Numbered from the stretch's first letter, positions 27,896 through 37,401 are shown. The stretch is DNA of 64,000 nt from an uncultured Desulfobacteraceae bacterium (GCA_913060875.1 CAJXSL010000011.1:110570-174569), one strand, 5' to 3'. Notes: generated from the sequence alone by a model not told the origin. Program-made: numbers and translations.

Positions 27896-29638
27896 ATGAA
27901 AATTCAATTAAAACATATATCGACCTTATGTGCCCTTTCACACGCCATATCCATGGCGATCATTCTAAGCTTCACATTGTCCGCCTGCACCATGACGGAC
28001 ACCCGCAACAACGTCTCATCCCTGGCCGTGCCGGGCCAAACCGCCCCGCGGCTGCAAAATCTCGGGAATCACCAATTCCCCGTCACAACAAAATCAGCCC
28101 GGGCCCAGCTTTTTATCAATCAGGGGATGATGCTGGCCTATGGCTTCAACCACGCCGAGGCCACCCGTTCCTTCAGTGAAGCGGCCCGCCTCGACCCGGA
28201 CTGCGCCATGGCCTACTGGGGCATGGCGCTGGTGCTGGGCCCCAACATCAACATGCCCATGCCGCCCCAGAACGAGCTCCGGGCCTACGAATTGATACAG
28301 AGGGCCATGGCACTGCAGGACACTGTTTCGGAAAAGGAGCAGGCCTATATCGCCGCCCTCGCCAAACGCTATTCCCATGGAAAACTCCCCGACCGGAACG
28401 CACTCGACCGGGCTTATGCCGAAGCCATGCGTGAATTGAGCGCTGAATATCCCGATGATCTGGATGCGGCTACGCTTTACGCCGAAGCCGTTATGGATCT
28501 GCGTCCCTGGAACTACTGGACGCGCGACTTGCAACCCTATCCGGAAACCGTTGAAGTCATAGCTGTTCTCGAATCCGTGCTGAAACGCAACCCGTATCAC
28601 CCCGGTGCCATTCACCTCTACATTCACTCCGTCGAGCTCGGCCGCCCCGAGTTGGCGGAAGCCGGGGCGGAGCGTCTCTGGCATCTGGTCCCCGGAGCCG
28701 GCCACCTGGTCCACATGCCGTCGCACATTTTCCGCCGCATCGGGCGCTATGCCGACGCGTCACGGAGCAACCAGGACGCCATTGCGGCCGATGAGGACTA
28801 CATCGTCCAATGTCGGGCCCAAGGGGTCTACCCGCTGGCCTATTACCCCCATAACATTCACTTCCTGTGGGACTCGGCCACCATGGAAGGGCGCAGCGAG
28901 GTCGCCATTGCGGCCGCGGAAAAGTCCTCGGCCAGCATTCCGGAAGGGGCCTGGCGCAAAGTGCCGCTGCTGCACCAGTTTTTGGTGGCGCCACTCTTCG
29001 CCTACACCCGCTTCGGCCAATGGGAGAAAATCCTGGACGAACCCCGCCCCCCCGAAGATAGTCGTTTCTGGATGGGCACTTGGCACTATGCCCGCGGTCT
29101 GGCCTTTACGGCTGAAGGCCGTTTTGACAAGGCCGCCGGGGAATTGGATAGCCTGGAGGCAATCGCATCCGATGCGTCCCTGACCGACTACCGGGTAACT
29201 TTTTCCCGCAACGGGGCCCGAGCCATCCTGGCAATCGCCATGGAAGTTCTGGCCGGTGAATTGGCAGCAGCACGCGGGAGTTACGACGAAGCCATTGCCC
29301 GACTGCACCGCGGAGTTCTGCTGGAAGACAACCTGATCTACAACGAACCGCCGGACTGGCATGTGCCGGTGCGGCAGGCCCTGGGTGCCGTGCTGCTGGA
29401 CGCCGGCAGGCCGGCCGAGGCCGAAGCCGTCTACTGGCAGGACCTGAGCCGCAACCGGGAGAATGGATGGTCCTTGTACGGTCTGGCCCAAAGTCTCCGG
29501 TCACAGGGGAAAAAAGCCGAAGCGGATCATGCCGCCAACCGCTTCCAGGAGGCCTGGCAAGCGGCCGATGTCACCCTGATGGCCTCACGCTTCATGGGGG
29601 CGCCATCATCTAACCTGGCCTCAGTTGCTCCGAAGTAG
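27896..29638 (+). CDS. TPR-repeat lipoprotein
   Basis: Protein of 580 aa with a signal ending in lipobox LSAC (Cys31), so probably envelope-anchored. It contains tetratricopeptide-like repeats: FINQGMMLAYGFNHAEATRS, HYARGLAFTAEGRFDKAAGE, ALGAVLLDAGRPAEAEAVYW and SLYGLAQSLRSQGKKAEADH. A central GHLVHMPSHIFRRIGRYADA motif with conserved histidines typifies a family of large TPR proteins. It likely serves in protein binding; the partner is unknown. GAGGAGGT precedes the start. The selenocysteine OsmC gene begins 35 nt after its stop, so the two are probably co-transcribed. Confidence 0.85.
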   Translation: MKIQLKHISTLCALSHAISMAIILSFTLSACTMTDTRNNVSSLAVPGQTAPRLQNLGNHQFPVTTKSARAQLFINQGMMLAYGFNHAEATRSFSEAARLDPDCAMAYWGMALVLGPNINMPMPPQNELRAYELIQRAMALQDTVSEKEQAYIAALAKRYSHGKLPDRNALDRAYAEAMRELSAEYPDDLDAATLYAEAVMDLRPWNYWTRDLQPYPETVEVIAVLESVLKRNPYHPGAIHLYIHSVELGRPELAEAGAERLWHLVPGAGHLVHMPSHIFRRIGRYADASRSNQDAIAADEDYIVQCRAQGVYPLAYYPHNIHFLWDSATMEGRSEVAIAAAEKSSASIPEGAWRKVPLLHQFLVAPLFAYTRFGQWEKILDEPRPPEDSRFWMGTWHYARGLAFTAEGRFDKAAGELDSLEAIASDASLTDYRVTFSRNGARAILAIAMEVLAGELAAARGSYDEAIARLHRGVLLEDNLIYNEPPDWHVPVRQALGAVLLDAGRPAEAEAVYWQDLSRNRENGWSLYGLAQSLRSQGKKAEADHAANRFQEAWQAADVTLMASRFMGAPSSNLASVAPK

Positions 29639-29673
29639 AAAACCATCAACGCATCGACATGGGGAGGTAAATC

Positions 29674-30222
29674 ATGTCCGCAAAAAAAATACTCAATGGT
29701 GTGGATGTGGAAGCGGTCACCAGTCTGATCGCAGCCGTCAAAGACAAACCCGACCTGGCCGATTCCCAATTTCGAATTGATAACGAGTGGCTCGACGGGG
29801 GCCACAACCGAACAACGGTAAAGGGTTTCTACAGCGCCTGCCAGGAGATTCCGCATACCCGGGAATTTGTCGTCGAGGCCGATGAGCCCCCGATTCTGGC
29901 GGGGAAAGATCAGGGGTTGAATCCCGTGGAACATCTTCTCAATGCCCTGGCCAGCTGAATGACGACCACGATGGTCTATCATGCCGCAGTTCGCGGCATC
30001 AAGCTGCAGAAAATCGCGTCGCGTCTGGAAGGTGATCTGGATCTCAAAGGCTTTTTCCAGGTCGCTGAAGACGTTAGGCCCGGCTATGAGGAAATTCGGG
30101 TCAATTTCAAAATTGAAACCGAGGAGAAAAATCTGGAAACCCTGCGGGAACTGGTAAAGCTGTCACCGGTTTACGATGTCGTCAGCCGGGGAACACGGGT
30201 CGTCGTCGACATCGAAAATTAG
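29674..30222 (+). CDS. OsmC-family selenoprotein (UGA-encoded selenocysteine)
   Basis: The track lists two ORFs (29674-29958 and 29959-30222) that are in the same frame and separated only by TGA at 29956-29958. Joined, they make one 182-aa OsmC-family protein: N-terminal beta strands (VKGFYSACQEIPHTREFVVE), NPVEHLLNALAS, then the TGA, then MTTTMVYHAAVRGI. In cysteine homologues of this subgroup the residue between ALA(S/G) and the TT-hydrophobic-YHAA helix is the peroxidatic Cys, so TGA is read as Sec95. The C-terminal domain is intact. GGGAGG precedes the ATG. A hairpin suited to a SECIS element follows. OsmC proteins reduce organic peroxides or react with thiols. A plain nonsense mutation is the alternative. 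Confidence 0.88.
29981..29999 (+). promoter_or_regulatory. Candidate bacterial SECIS element
   Basis: ATGCCGC-AGTTC-GCGGCAT forms a perfect 7-bp stem with a 5-nt loop inside the reading frame. The loop begins 29 nt after the TGA, within the 16-37 nt spacing known for bacterial SECIS elements, and has G at its second position as in the AGGUCU loop of E. coli fdhF. It should recruit SelB. Confidence 0.78.
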
Positions 30223-30303
30223 CGTTTTTTTTAGATCAAGATTAAGGGAGGGAAGATGTTCCGGATTTCCCCGGCATGGACCGCAGGATCGGATTGCGGT
30301 CGC

Positions 30304-31134
30304 TCAGGCAGAAGGCTTCAGTTCCGGGAAACCATGCCGCAGGGCCAGCTTTTCCAACATGGCGGCCAGCCCCGACCCCAGGGAGAACAGCCCGCCGACG
30401 TCCAGGTTGCGATCGGCCGTTTCGTCGAAAAAGACGTTCAAAGTGGACTCCAGATTCTCCTCGGGCTTCCAGTAGCAGATCATGATGGGCACCTTGGGCA
30501 GGGGATCGAGAACCACCGATATGTCGGAAGCGAATTCTTCGGCCACCTGGCGCCCGCTGAAAATGTGCACCAGGTCGTCGAACAGGTCGGTGTAAGTGTC
30601 CGCCACCCGTTTCATGGCTTCCTCGCAGCGTTTCTTGAAGAGGGGGTAGCGTTCGGCGCCCTCCTTCAACTCCCGCAGGGACACCCATTTGCCGGTGGGC
30701 GACACGCCTTCACCGAAAAGGACATGACCGAGGAAAGGCATGGCCACCCAGGGATTGACGTGGATATCCGCAAACAGGTGGCCGTCGCGGTCCACACTGA
30801 AATCCTTGCCCATAATTTTGAGGGTCAGCCGTTGGCCGTCAAACTTCCCGCCGGTACGGGCGGCCGCTTCGACCAAGTCGATCCCGGCAACCTGCCGCTT
30901 CAAGTCCGCCAGGTATTCGTCACGATTTTCTTCCACGGTGGCCGGGCGACCGGAGCCATCGTTATCGCTGAATCGGGCGATGACCTCCGGGCTGAGCTTG
31001 GGGCATTCGGAAACGTCTTTCCTGCCCTGAAAAACGGCCGCGGCAAAGGCCAGGCAGGTTTTTTCGTTGCACTTGCGGCAGTTGGATTTATCGAGATACT
31101 GAAACAGTTCCATCAGGTTGTTCATTGCAGCCAT
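30304..31134 (-). CDS. 4Fe-4S domain / DUF3786 protein
   Basis: Protein of 276 aa from ATG 31134 (GAGGAT upstream; the track start is 22 codons earlier). Residues about 15-45 hold a four-cysteine cluster domain (CRKCNEKTCLAFAAAVFQGR...CP), the Fe-S module also found in the corrinoid iron-sulfur protein. The remaining 220 aa match DUF3786 in pattern (GKDFSVDRDGHLFADIHVNPW, MICYWKPEENLEST, LGSGLAAMLEKLA). Proteins of this type occur mostly in anaerobes with C1/corrinoid metabolism; the reaction is not known. Convergent with the OsmC gene. Confidence 0.82.
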   Translation of the reverse strand: MAAMNNLMELFQYLDKSNCRKCNEKTCLAFAAAVFQGRKDVSECPKLSPEVIARFSDNDGSGRPATVEENRDEYLADLKRQVAGIDLVEAAARTGGKFDGQRLTLKIMGKDFSVDRDGHLFADIHVNPWVAMPFLGHVLFGEGVSPTGKWVSLRELKEGAERYPLFKKRCEEAMKRVADTYTDLFDDLVHIFSGRQVAEEFASDISVVLDPLPKVPIMICYWKPEENLESTLNVFFDETADRNLDVGGLFSLGSGLAAMLEKLALRHGFPELKPSA

Positions 31135-31204
31135 CGCTAATCCTCGCAGATGCTTCAATCTTTGCTGTTCATTATCGATCGGGCAAAAAAAATACGCCAA
31201 CCCG

Positions 31205-31284
31205 CGTCATCTCGGCGAAAACCGGGATCTTCTTGCAATTCGTTCCATTACCGTAGGTATCCGGCTTCCGCCGGAATGACAATC
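31205..31284. repeat. REP-type palindrome (CGGCGAAA-CCGG / CCGGC-GCCGGAATGAC)
   Basis: GTCATCTCGGCGAAAACCGGGATC and GGCTTCCGCCGGAATGACA face each other around about 40 nt. Related units occur at 55845-56080. It lies in a gene-free stretch of about 320 nt between DUF3786 and the FGGY kinase. Confidence 0.6.
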
Positions 31285-31452
31285 TTGAAATAACGGATTG
31301 ACGGTCGGGTAAGATATCACAACATCCGGTCCTTGGCCAAAAGAAGTGCTGCCGGTTGCGCTTTGGGTCCCAATCCGCTTATTATTGAATGTTCGCGGCC
31401 CTGCGCCTGTCCTGGTAATGCCATTCAAACACGTGAAAGGCTCGCTTGGAAG

Positions 31453-33039
31453 ATGCGGAACGATGACACCCCCGACCGCCGCTACGTCCTGGCCATCGAT
31501 CTGGGCAGCGGCGGCCTGAAGACCGCCATTGTGGACGACAGCGGAAACGTCGTCGCCAGCGCGGAAGCCCCGGTCACAACCCACTTCCTTCCGGACGGCG
31601 GGGCCGAGCAGGACCCGGTCGAATGGTGGCAGGGCGCCCGTCAAACCGCCCGGCAAGTCCTGGCCGACGCCGGCCTCGCCCCCCAACGCATCGCCGCGGT
31701 CGCCTGCGACTCCCAGTGGTCCGTCGCCGTGCCCGTGGATGACCACGGGGATCCCCTGATGCGGGCCGTCCACTGGATGGACACCCGCGGCGGCCCTTTC
31801 AACCGGGACGTTGTTGACGGCTTTCCGCGCCTCCAGGGATACGGCCTCTTCAAGTTGATCCGCTGGATTCGCCTCACCGGTCTGGCGCCCACCTTGTCGG
31901 GGGTGGACTCCCTGGGGCATGCCCTGTTCATCAAGCACGTCCATCCGGATATTTACGCCCGGACCTACAAATTCCTGGAACCCATGGATTTTCTGACCAG
32001 CCGGCTCACCGGCCGGATCACGGCCAGCCAGAAAACCATGGTGCCTTTCGTGGTGACGGACAACCGCCAATGGGGCGGCACCGCTTACAGCGACACCCTG
32101 CTGCGGATGGCCGGACTGGACGTGGAAAAATTTCCCACGCTCATCGCCAACAACGGTGTCGTGGGCCCCTTGGCAACCGCGGTGGCCGATGAACTGGGGC
32201 TTCCGGCGGAAACGCCGGTGGTGGCCGGAGTCAGCGATTCCAATGCCTCCCTCATCGGCGCCGGAGCAACCCGTGATTTTGAAAGCATCATCTACATCGG
32301 CACCTCGCTGTACATGACCTGCCATGTCCCCTTCAAAAAGACCGACCTGGCCCATTTCATGACGGCCCTGCCCAGCCCCTGCACCAACCGCTATTACCTC
32401 CTGGGCGAACAGGGGGCCGGCGGCAAATGCGTCGAATTCTACCTGAAGCAGTTGATTTATCCCGAAGACGCGTTCATGACCGGTCCCAAGCCGGAGGATG
32501 CCTATATCCGCTTCAACACCATGGCTTCGCAGGCCCCGGCCGGAAGCGCCGGCGTCATGTTTCTGCCCTGGCTGAACGGCGCTCTGGTGCCCTGCGAAGC
32601 ACCCCGCGTACGGGGCGGGTTTGTGAACATGTCCCTGGGCACAACCCGGCAACACATGGCACGGGCCGTCATGGAGGGCCTGGCCTTCAACAACCGCTGG
32701 ACAATGGGACCGGCCGAAAAATTCATCGGGCGCGCCATCGACCACTTCCGCTTTGCCGGCGGCGGCGCCCTGTCGGATCTCTGGTCCCAGATCCACGCCG
32801 ACGTGTTGAAGGTGCCCATCCACCAGGTGGACGACCCGGTCAATACCACGGTACGCGGGGCGGCCTTCCTGGCCTTCTGGTCATTGGGGCATCTCGCCCT
32901 GGAAGACGTCCCAAAGCGCGTTCGAATTAAAAAAGTGTTCCAACCCAACCCGGGCAACGCCGCCCTTTACGACACCATGTACCGACAGTACCGGCGTTTT
33001 TTCAAAAAGAACAAAAAAATCTTCGAGGCGTTGAATTAA
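31453..33039 (+). CDS. FGGY-family carbohydrate kinase (xylulokinase-like)
   Basis: Sugar kinase of 528 aa from ATG 31453. The N-terminal FGGY domain begins YVLAIDLGSGGLKTAIVD (phosphate 1 motif) with AVACDSQWSVAVPVD and HWMDTRGG; the C-terminal domain shows VVAGVSDSNASLIGAG, FRFAGGGALSDLWSQIHADV and VRGAAFLAF. It should phosphorylate a pentulose or related polyol using ATP. There is no sugar transporter or isomerase beside it, and the substrate is unknown. The start is uncertain because GGAAG directly abuts the ATG. Confidence 0.88.
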   Translation: MRNDDTPDRRYVLAIDLGSGGLKTAIVDDSGNVVASAEAPVTTHFLPDGGAEQDPVEWWQGARQTARQVLADAGLAPQRIAAVACDSQWSVAVPVDDHGDPLMRAVHWMDTRGGPFNRDVVDGFPRLQGYGLFKLIRWIRLTGLAPTLSGVDSLGHALFIKHVHPDIYARTYKFLEPMDFLTSRLTGRITASQKTMVPFVVTDNRQWGGTAYSDTLLRMAGLDVEKFPTLIANNGVVGPLATAVADELGLPAETPVVAGVSDSNASLIGAGATRDFESIIYIGTSLYMTCHVPFKKTDLAHFMTALPSPCTNRYYLLGEQGAGGKCVEFYLKQLIYPEDAFMTGPKPEDAYIRFNTMASQAPAGSAGVMFLPWLNGALVPCEAPRVRGGFVNMSLGTTRQHMARAVMEGLAFNNRWTMGPAEKFIGRAIDHFRFAGGGALSDLWSQIHADVLKVPIHQVDDPVNTTVRGAAFLAFWSLGHLALEDVPKRVRIKKVFQPNPGNAALYDTMYRQYRRFFKKNKKIFEALN

Positions 33040-33041
33040 TA

Positions 33042-33300
33042 TCCGGGCCCGGAGGACCTGGCGTTGGGTTCCCCCCGGAAGGGGGGCTGCAATCGCGAGA
33101 AACAATAGGCGTCAGGAGTCAGGAGTCAGTAGGATTTTGATGTCGCTTCGCTCCGTCTTTTGAATAAAATCGAATGCGCCGAAGGCGACAACCTTATTCT
33201 GACGTCTGGATTCTGACGCCTGAATTCCTATACGACGATTACGGCGGAGACAATTTTCTCTGACCTGGCCCACAGGACCAGGTTTTCTGGACCGAATAAA
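33042..33300 (+). repeat. Long dispersed repeat, copy A (about 260 bp)
   Basis: Nearly identical to 46852-47120 over its whole length: CCGGGCCCGGAGGACC, then a CCCCCC-GGAA-GGGGGG hairpin, GGATTTTGATGTCGCTTCGC, GATTCTGACGCCTGAATTCC and CTGACCTGGCCC-AGGACCAGG. GGCGTCAG and CTGACGCC bound the central part as an inverted repeat. It fills the gap before the PLP enzyme gene. No protein is encoded. Confidence 0.75.
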
Positions 33301-33346
33301 AATTATTTTACGGTAACATCAACTATTCAACGGAAAGAAAACGGAC

Positions 33347-34765
33347 ATGACCGAAAACAAAACGAACACTCAACCCGTCGACCCCCTGAAACCCTACAAA
33401 GGCCGCTTTAAAACCTATGGCCGCATCCCCGCCGAAGGACGGAACCGGGACGATATTTTTCAGGAATTGTCCGTCATGGCGGAAGAAGAAAACGCCCGCT
33501 GGCAGAACGGCCGCGTCTCCGGCACGTTCTACCATGCCGGCGAAGAACACCGGGCTTTTTTGAACAGGGTTTTCAGCCTTTTCTCCCATGAAAACACGAT
33601 CCAGTTCGACCTCTGCCCCAGCATGTTCAAACTGGAGAGCGAAATCATCGCCATGACCGCAAAGATGCTCAACGGCGATGCCGCAGCCGCGCGCAATCCC
33701 GACGACCAGGTGTGCGGCACGGTCACCTCCGGCGGCACCGAGAGCATCCTCATGGCCATGAAGGCCTATCGCGACTGGGCCCGGGAGGAGAGAGGCATTG
33801 CGTCGCCGCAGATCATCATGCCCCATACGGCCCACCCGGCCTTCGACAAGGCCGGCCAGTACTTCGGCATCGAGATGGTGCACGCTCCGGTGGGGGAACC
33901 GGATTTCAGGGTGGATCCCCAAGCCGTGGAAGATCGCATCACCGACAACACCATCGCAATTGTGGGCAGCGCCGGCAATTACCCCTATGGTCTGATCGAC
34001 CCCCTGGAACAACTTTCCGAGATTGCCATGCAACATGGCATCGGCATGCACGTGGACGGCTGCCTGGGCGGGTTTATCCTGCCCTGGATCGAGAAGCTGG
34101 GCTACACGATTCCCACCTTCGATTTCCGCCTGCCCGGGGTAACCTCCATGTCGGCCGATACCCACAAATACGGGTTCGCCCTCAAGGGGACCTCCGTGGT
34201 CCTCTACCGCAACAATATTTTCCGCCGCCACCAGTATTTCAGCCTTCCGGACTGGCCCGGCGGCATGTACGCCTCCCCCACCGCCTCGGGCAGCCGTTCG
34301 GGGGGGCTCACGGCCGCCACCTGGGCGTCCATGCTCTATCTCGGCGAGGAGGGCTACCGGCAGGCGGCCAAAGCCATCATGGACGTGGCCAACGCCATCA
34401 AGACGGGCATCGCCGCCATGCCGGAGCTCACCCTCATCGGTGACCCCACCTTCGTGATCAGTTTCCGGTCCGAAAAAGTCGATGTCTACCACATCAACGA
34501 CTACATGAAGACCAAAGGATGGCGCTTCAATGTCCTGCAGCTGCCGCCGGCCCTGCATTTCTGCGTGACCATGCCCCAGACATTCACCCCCGGTATCGCC
34601 AGCCAGTTTCTTGGGGATCTCAAAGCAGGTGTCGACTATGCCCGGTCCAGGGAAGGAACGACTGCGGAAACCACGGCCCTCTATGGAATGGCCGGCACGG
34701 TGGAAGGCAACCGCCAGATGACCGAGATCATGCATGGCTTTTTCGACTACCTGTATTCTCTTTAG
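33347..34765 (+). CDS. PLP-dependent decarboxylase/lyase, sphingosine-1-phosphate lyase-like
   Basis: Fold-type I PLP enzyme of 472 aa of the group II decarboxylase family. Motifs: TVTSGGTESILMAMKAYRDW (phosphate binding), VDGCLGGFILPW (Asp contacting the pyridine nitrogen) and SMSADTHKYGFALKGTS, where the Lys after THKY-type His forms the Schiff base. The pattern, including the long N-terminus, resembles sphingosine-phosphate lyases (Dpl1-like) more than glutamate decarboxylase. It could cleave phospho-amino-alcohols or decarboxylate an amino acid. GGAAAG stands upstream. A repeat separates it from the kinase gene. Confidence 0.86.
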   Translation: MTENKTNTQPVDPLKPYKGRFKTYGRIPAEGRNRDDIFQELSVMAEEENARWQNGRVSGTFYHAGEEHRAFLNRVFSLFSHENTIQFDLCPSMFKLESEIIAMTAKMLNGDAAAARNPDDQVCGTVTSGGTESILMAMKAYRDWAREERGIASPQIIMPHTAHPAFDKAGQYFGIEMVHAPVGEPDFRVDPQAVEDRITDNTIAIVGSAGNYPYGLIDPLEQLSEIAMQHGIGMHVDGCLGGFILPWIEKLGYTIPTFDFRLPGVTSMSADTHKYGFALKGTSVVLYRNNIFRRHQYFSLPDWPGGMYASPTASGSRSGGLTAATWASMLYLGEEGYRQAAKAIMDVANAIKTGIAAMPELTLIGDPTFVISFRSEKVDVYHINDYMKTKGWRFNVLQLPPALHFCVTMPQTFTPGIASQFLGDLKAGVDYARSREGTTAETTALYGMAGTVEGNRQMTEIMHGFFDYLYSL

Positions 34766-34987
34766 GTGCCGACGCTTTCACACAAAATCCAAGAATTTGT
34801 AAAGTAATTGGGAAACGGTCCGATAACCTAAAATGAGTTGCGACCTAATCCGGAACAAAAGGATGCCGCAATTATGCAATTTTTCGATAAGTTCCTAATA
34901 GTTGTCTGCAGCTATCCATGGCAAGCCCTCGGGTCATGCGCCTCCGGCGAACGGCCCGTTACATGTATTGAACCCGGGAAGTTTTAA

Positions 34988-36226
34988 ATGGGTATCGTTC
35001 ATATCGACAGCGTGAAACAGGGCATGGTCCTGTCGGAGGACGTGAAGGACATTTCCTCGCGGCTGCTATTGTCTAAAGGCCAGCCGATCCAGGCAAAACA
35101 TGTCCGGATCTTTAAAATCTGGGGGGTGACCGAAGTCCAGGTCGAAACGGAACCGGAAGACGATGCCAGAGCGAATGCCGATACGACACCGGTGGATACC
35201 ACCGTCGCCACCCAGCAGACAGACGCCATCTTCCGCCACGTCGATACGGATAACCCCCTGATGTCGGAATTGGTCCGCATCGCCATCGGCCATCGATCCC
35301 GGACCCCACTCGAGCCGATCCCCAAAAACAACGGCGGCATTTATATCCAGGACCTGTCCGAGGCGCCTATCCGCAGCGAAATTGTCACCATCTTAAAGAG
35401 TCCCAAAACGCAACTGCCCGAACTGCCGACGCTGGTGTCCGAACTCAATGAAATCGTAAACGATCCGCATGCATCGGCTGAAGCCATCGCCCAGGTGGTC
35501 AACAAAAGCCCCAGCCTGGCCGCACTGCTGCTGAAAATCGTAAACTCGGCCTTCTACGGTTTTTCCACCAAAATCGACAGCATCTCCCGGGCGGTGACCC
35601 TGATCGGCATCAAGGAGATTACAACCCTGGCCATCGGGGTATCCGCCTTGAGACTGTTCAAGGATATTCCATCGGGCCTTGTGGACGTGGCCTCCTTTTT
35701 CAAGCACAGCTTCGCCTGTGGGCTTATCGCCCGCATGCTGGCGGCCCACAAGAATATCCAACCCCCCGAACAATTGTTTGTTTCCGGCCTGCTGCACGAC
35801 ATCGGCAGGCTGATTTTGTTGAAACATTTTACCGGCCGCTACAGCGAACTGCTGCACGTGGCGGCATCTTCCGATTCCGCCCTCTATACCCTTGAAAAAG
35901 CGCAACTGGGCTGCCGGCACACCGACGTTGCCAAATATTTGCTCGAGACCTGGAAATTGCCGCCATCCCTGGCCGATACGGTGTTTTACCACCATCGCCC
36001 ATCGTCTGCCCGGGATGTCAAAAGAGCCGCAGTGGTTCACCTGGCCGACATCATTGCCCACGGTTTGGACCTGGGCAACAGCGGAGAAAATTGCGTCCCC
36101 CGCTATGATGCCGGGGCGGTGAAGCAACTCGACATTCTGCCGAGCAATCTGGAGCTCATCGTGCGGCAGGCCGTCCATCAGCTCGTGTTCCTTGACGCCA
36201 TGTTTCAAGAGGGGGCCATGCAATAA
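34988..36226 (+). CDS. HDOD-domain signalling protein
   Basis: Protein of 412 aa. The N-terminal 55 aa (DSVKQGMVLSEDVKD...LLLSKGQPI...WGVTEVQV) match the small domain that precedes many HD-GYP/HDOD proteins. After a linker the HDOD domain (about 135-340) reads LPTLVSELNEIVNDPHASAE, IVNSAFYGFSTKIDSISRAV and FVSGLLHDIGRLIL. The LLHDIGR HD-like motif is kept. HDOD proteins act in signal transduction without a known universal reaction. Its stop overlaps the next start (TAATG), forming a triad with a kinase-like protein and a receiver. Confidence 0.88.
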   Translation: MGIVHIDSVKQGMVLSEDVKDISSRLLLSKGQPIQAKHVRIFKIWGVTEVQVETEPEDDARANADTTPVDTTVATQQTDAIFRHVDTDNPLMSELVRIAIGHRSRTPLEPIPKNNGGIYIQDLSEAPIRSEIVTILKSPKTQLPELPTLVSELNEIVNDPHASAEAIAQVVNKSPSLAALLLKIVNSAFYGFSTKIDSISRAVTLIGIKEITTLAIGVSALRLFKDIPSGLVDVASFFKHSFACGLIARMLAAHKNIQPPEQLFVSGLLHDIGRLILLKHFTGRYSELLHVAASSDSALYTLEKAQLGCRHTDVAKYLLETWKLPPSLADTVFYHHRPSSARDVKRAAVVHLADIIAHGLDLGNSGENCVPRYDAGAVKQLDILPSNLELIVRQAVHQLVFLDAMFQEGAMQ

Positions 36227-37401
36227 TGCCAAATGATCCCGTCATCGCTCTCGAAACCCGGATCGATTCCCTGGAGCAGAACCAGCGCAAAATCATGAAC
36301 GCGCTCGATATGGCCCTGACCCTGGCCGATTTTCAGGAAGAGATCAATCAACGTTTTCAACCGCCCCAGCTCTTCGCGGAACTCCAGATGCGTATCGCCA
36401 AGGTCTTCCCGTTTGAGAGCTATGCCTTTTATTTTGTCGACCAGGAAAGCTCCGACTTTGGCCTGGCAATTTGCAATCCGGATAAAAGGCGCCGTTATTT
36501 TGACACCGAATTCAAATTTCTGATCGACAACGGATTCGTCGCCTGGGCCATTCGTGAAAAAAAAGGGATTGCCGTCGTAACCGAAGACCACAGCCGACAC
36601 CTCTTTCTGCACCCCATCGCCACCCAGTCACGAACACGGGGGTTGTTTATCGGTTTGCTGCCCGAAAAGGACACGATCATTCCGGAAATTTCCATCTACC
36701 TGATCTCCACGATTCTGCGCAATGCGGCCAATGCACTGGAAAGCACCGAGCATTATGGGTGCATCACGCGGGGAAAAGCGTTGCGTGAAAGCAAAAACCG
36801 CCTCGAAGCGGTTCTGGACTCCCTTCCCATCGGCATCTTAACCGCGGACGCGCAAACGAACCAGGTGCTCGATGCGAATCCACTGGCCATGTCCACTCTT
36901 GGCCTATCGCGTGACACGATAACCGGCAGGTATCTGACCGATCTTTTGACAACGGAAAATACGATCCCGCCAGGCCATCAAAAGGATTTTTCCGAAGGCG
37001 TACTCGTCACGCAGGGCGGGGCGACGCTTCCGGTCTACAGCACGGCCATCAGTGTCGATATCGGAAATCGGCGGTGTCTGATCGTCAGCTTTCTGGATAT
37101 CAGCGAAAAACGCAAACTGGAGCACGAACGCAACCTCAAGGAAAAATTTTTGGGCATCATCGAGCTTGCCGGGGCGGTATGCCACGAGTTGAATCAGCCC
37201 CTGCAGGTCGTCATGGGCAATGCCGAATATATGATGATGAGCCTGCCGCCGGATAATGAATACTATGAGAGCGTCAAAGAGATCAGGGAGCACAGCGACA
37301 AGATGGGGGCTTTTACCAAAAAGCTGATGAAGCTGACGCAGTACAAAACAAAAGAGTATCTCGGTGGTCGGATACTCGATATTGACTTGAGCAGTGACTA
37401 A
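36226..37401 (+). CDS. GAF/PAS sensor with kinase DHp domain but no ATPase domain
   Basis: Protein of 391 aa: a short coiled coil, a GAF-like domain (about 45-175), a PAS domain (about 190-300; AVLDSLPIGILTADAQTNQV) and a dimerisation/phospho-acceptor helix with AVCHELNQPLQVVMGNAEYM. It then ends after LMKLTQYKTKEYLGGR where a histidine kinase would normally continue with the ATP-binding domain; N-, G1- and G2-boxes are absent and the following 57 nt are non-coding. It may be a phosphotransfer partner, be phosphorylated by another kinase, or be a regulator by binding. It is coupled to the HDOD gene. Confidence 0.85.
   Translation: MPNDPVIALETRIDSLEQNQRKIMNALDMALTLADFQEEINQRFQPPQLFAELQMRIAKVFPFESYAFYFVDQESSDFGLAICNPDKRRRYFDTEFKFLIDNGFVAWAIREKKGIAVVTEDHSRHLFLHPIATQSRTRGLFIGLLPEKDTIIPEISIYLISTILRNAANALESTEHYGCITRGKALRESKNRLEAVLDSLPIGILTADAQTNQVLDANPLAMSTLGLSRDTITGRYLTDLLTTENTIPPGHQKDFSEGVLVTQGGATLPVYSTAISVDIGNRRCLIVSFLDISEKRKLEHERNLKEKFLGIIELAGAVCHELNQPLQVVMGNAEYMMMSLPPDNEYYESVKEIREHSDKMGAFTKKLMKLTQYKTKEYLGGRILDIDLSSD

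Noticed and set aside
29959-30222. Independent 87-aa gene starting at ATG after the TGA
   Set aside because: The ATG has no ribosome site of its own, lies directly after the TGA in the same frame, and the product is only the second half of an OsmC fold; the Sec read-through model explains it better.
31207-32823. 538-aa minus-strand ORF opposite the FGGY kinase
   Set aside because: Low-complexity His/Gly/Val-rich antisense frame; the plus strand encodes a complete FGGY kinase.
33052-33110. Possible CRISPR or retron-like start in the hairpin-rich repeats
   Set aside because: There are only two distant copies with no regular spacers, and no Cas or reverse transcriptase gene anywhere in the window.
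33323-34735. 470-aa minus-strand ORF opposite the PLP enzyme
   Set aside because: Antisense shadow; the PLP-binding motifs are on the plus strand.
34910-34987. Possible c-di-GMP riboswitch before the HDOD gene (GGCAAGCCCTCGGG...CCGG)
   Set aside because: The conserved GEMM core (CAAACC, GAAA loop receptor, GACGCAAAGCC) is not present in order.
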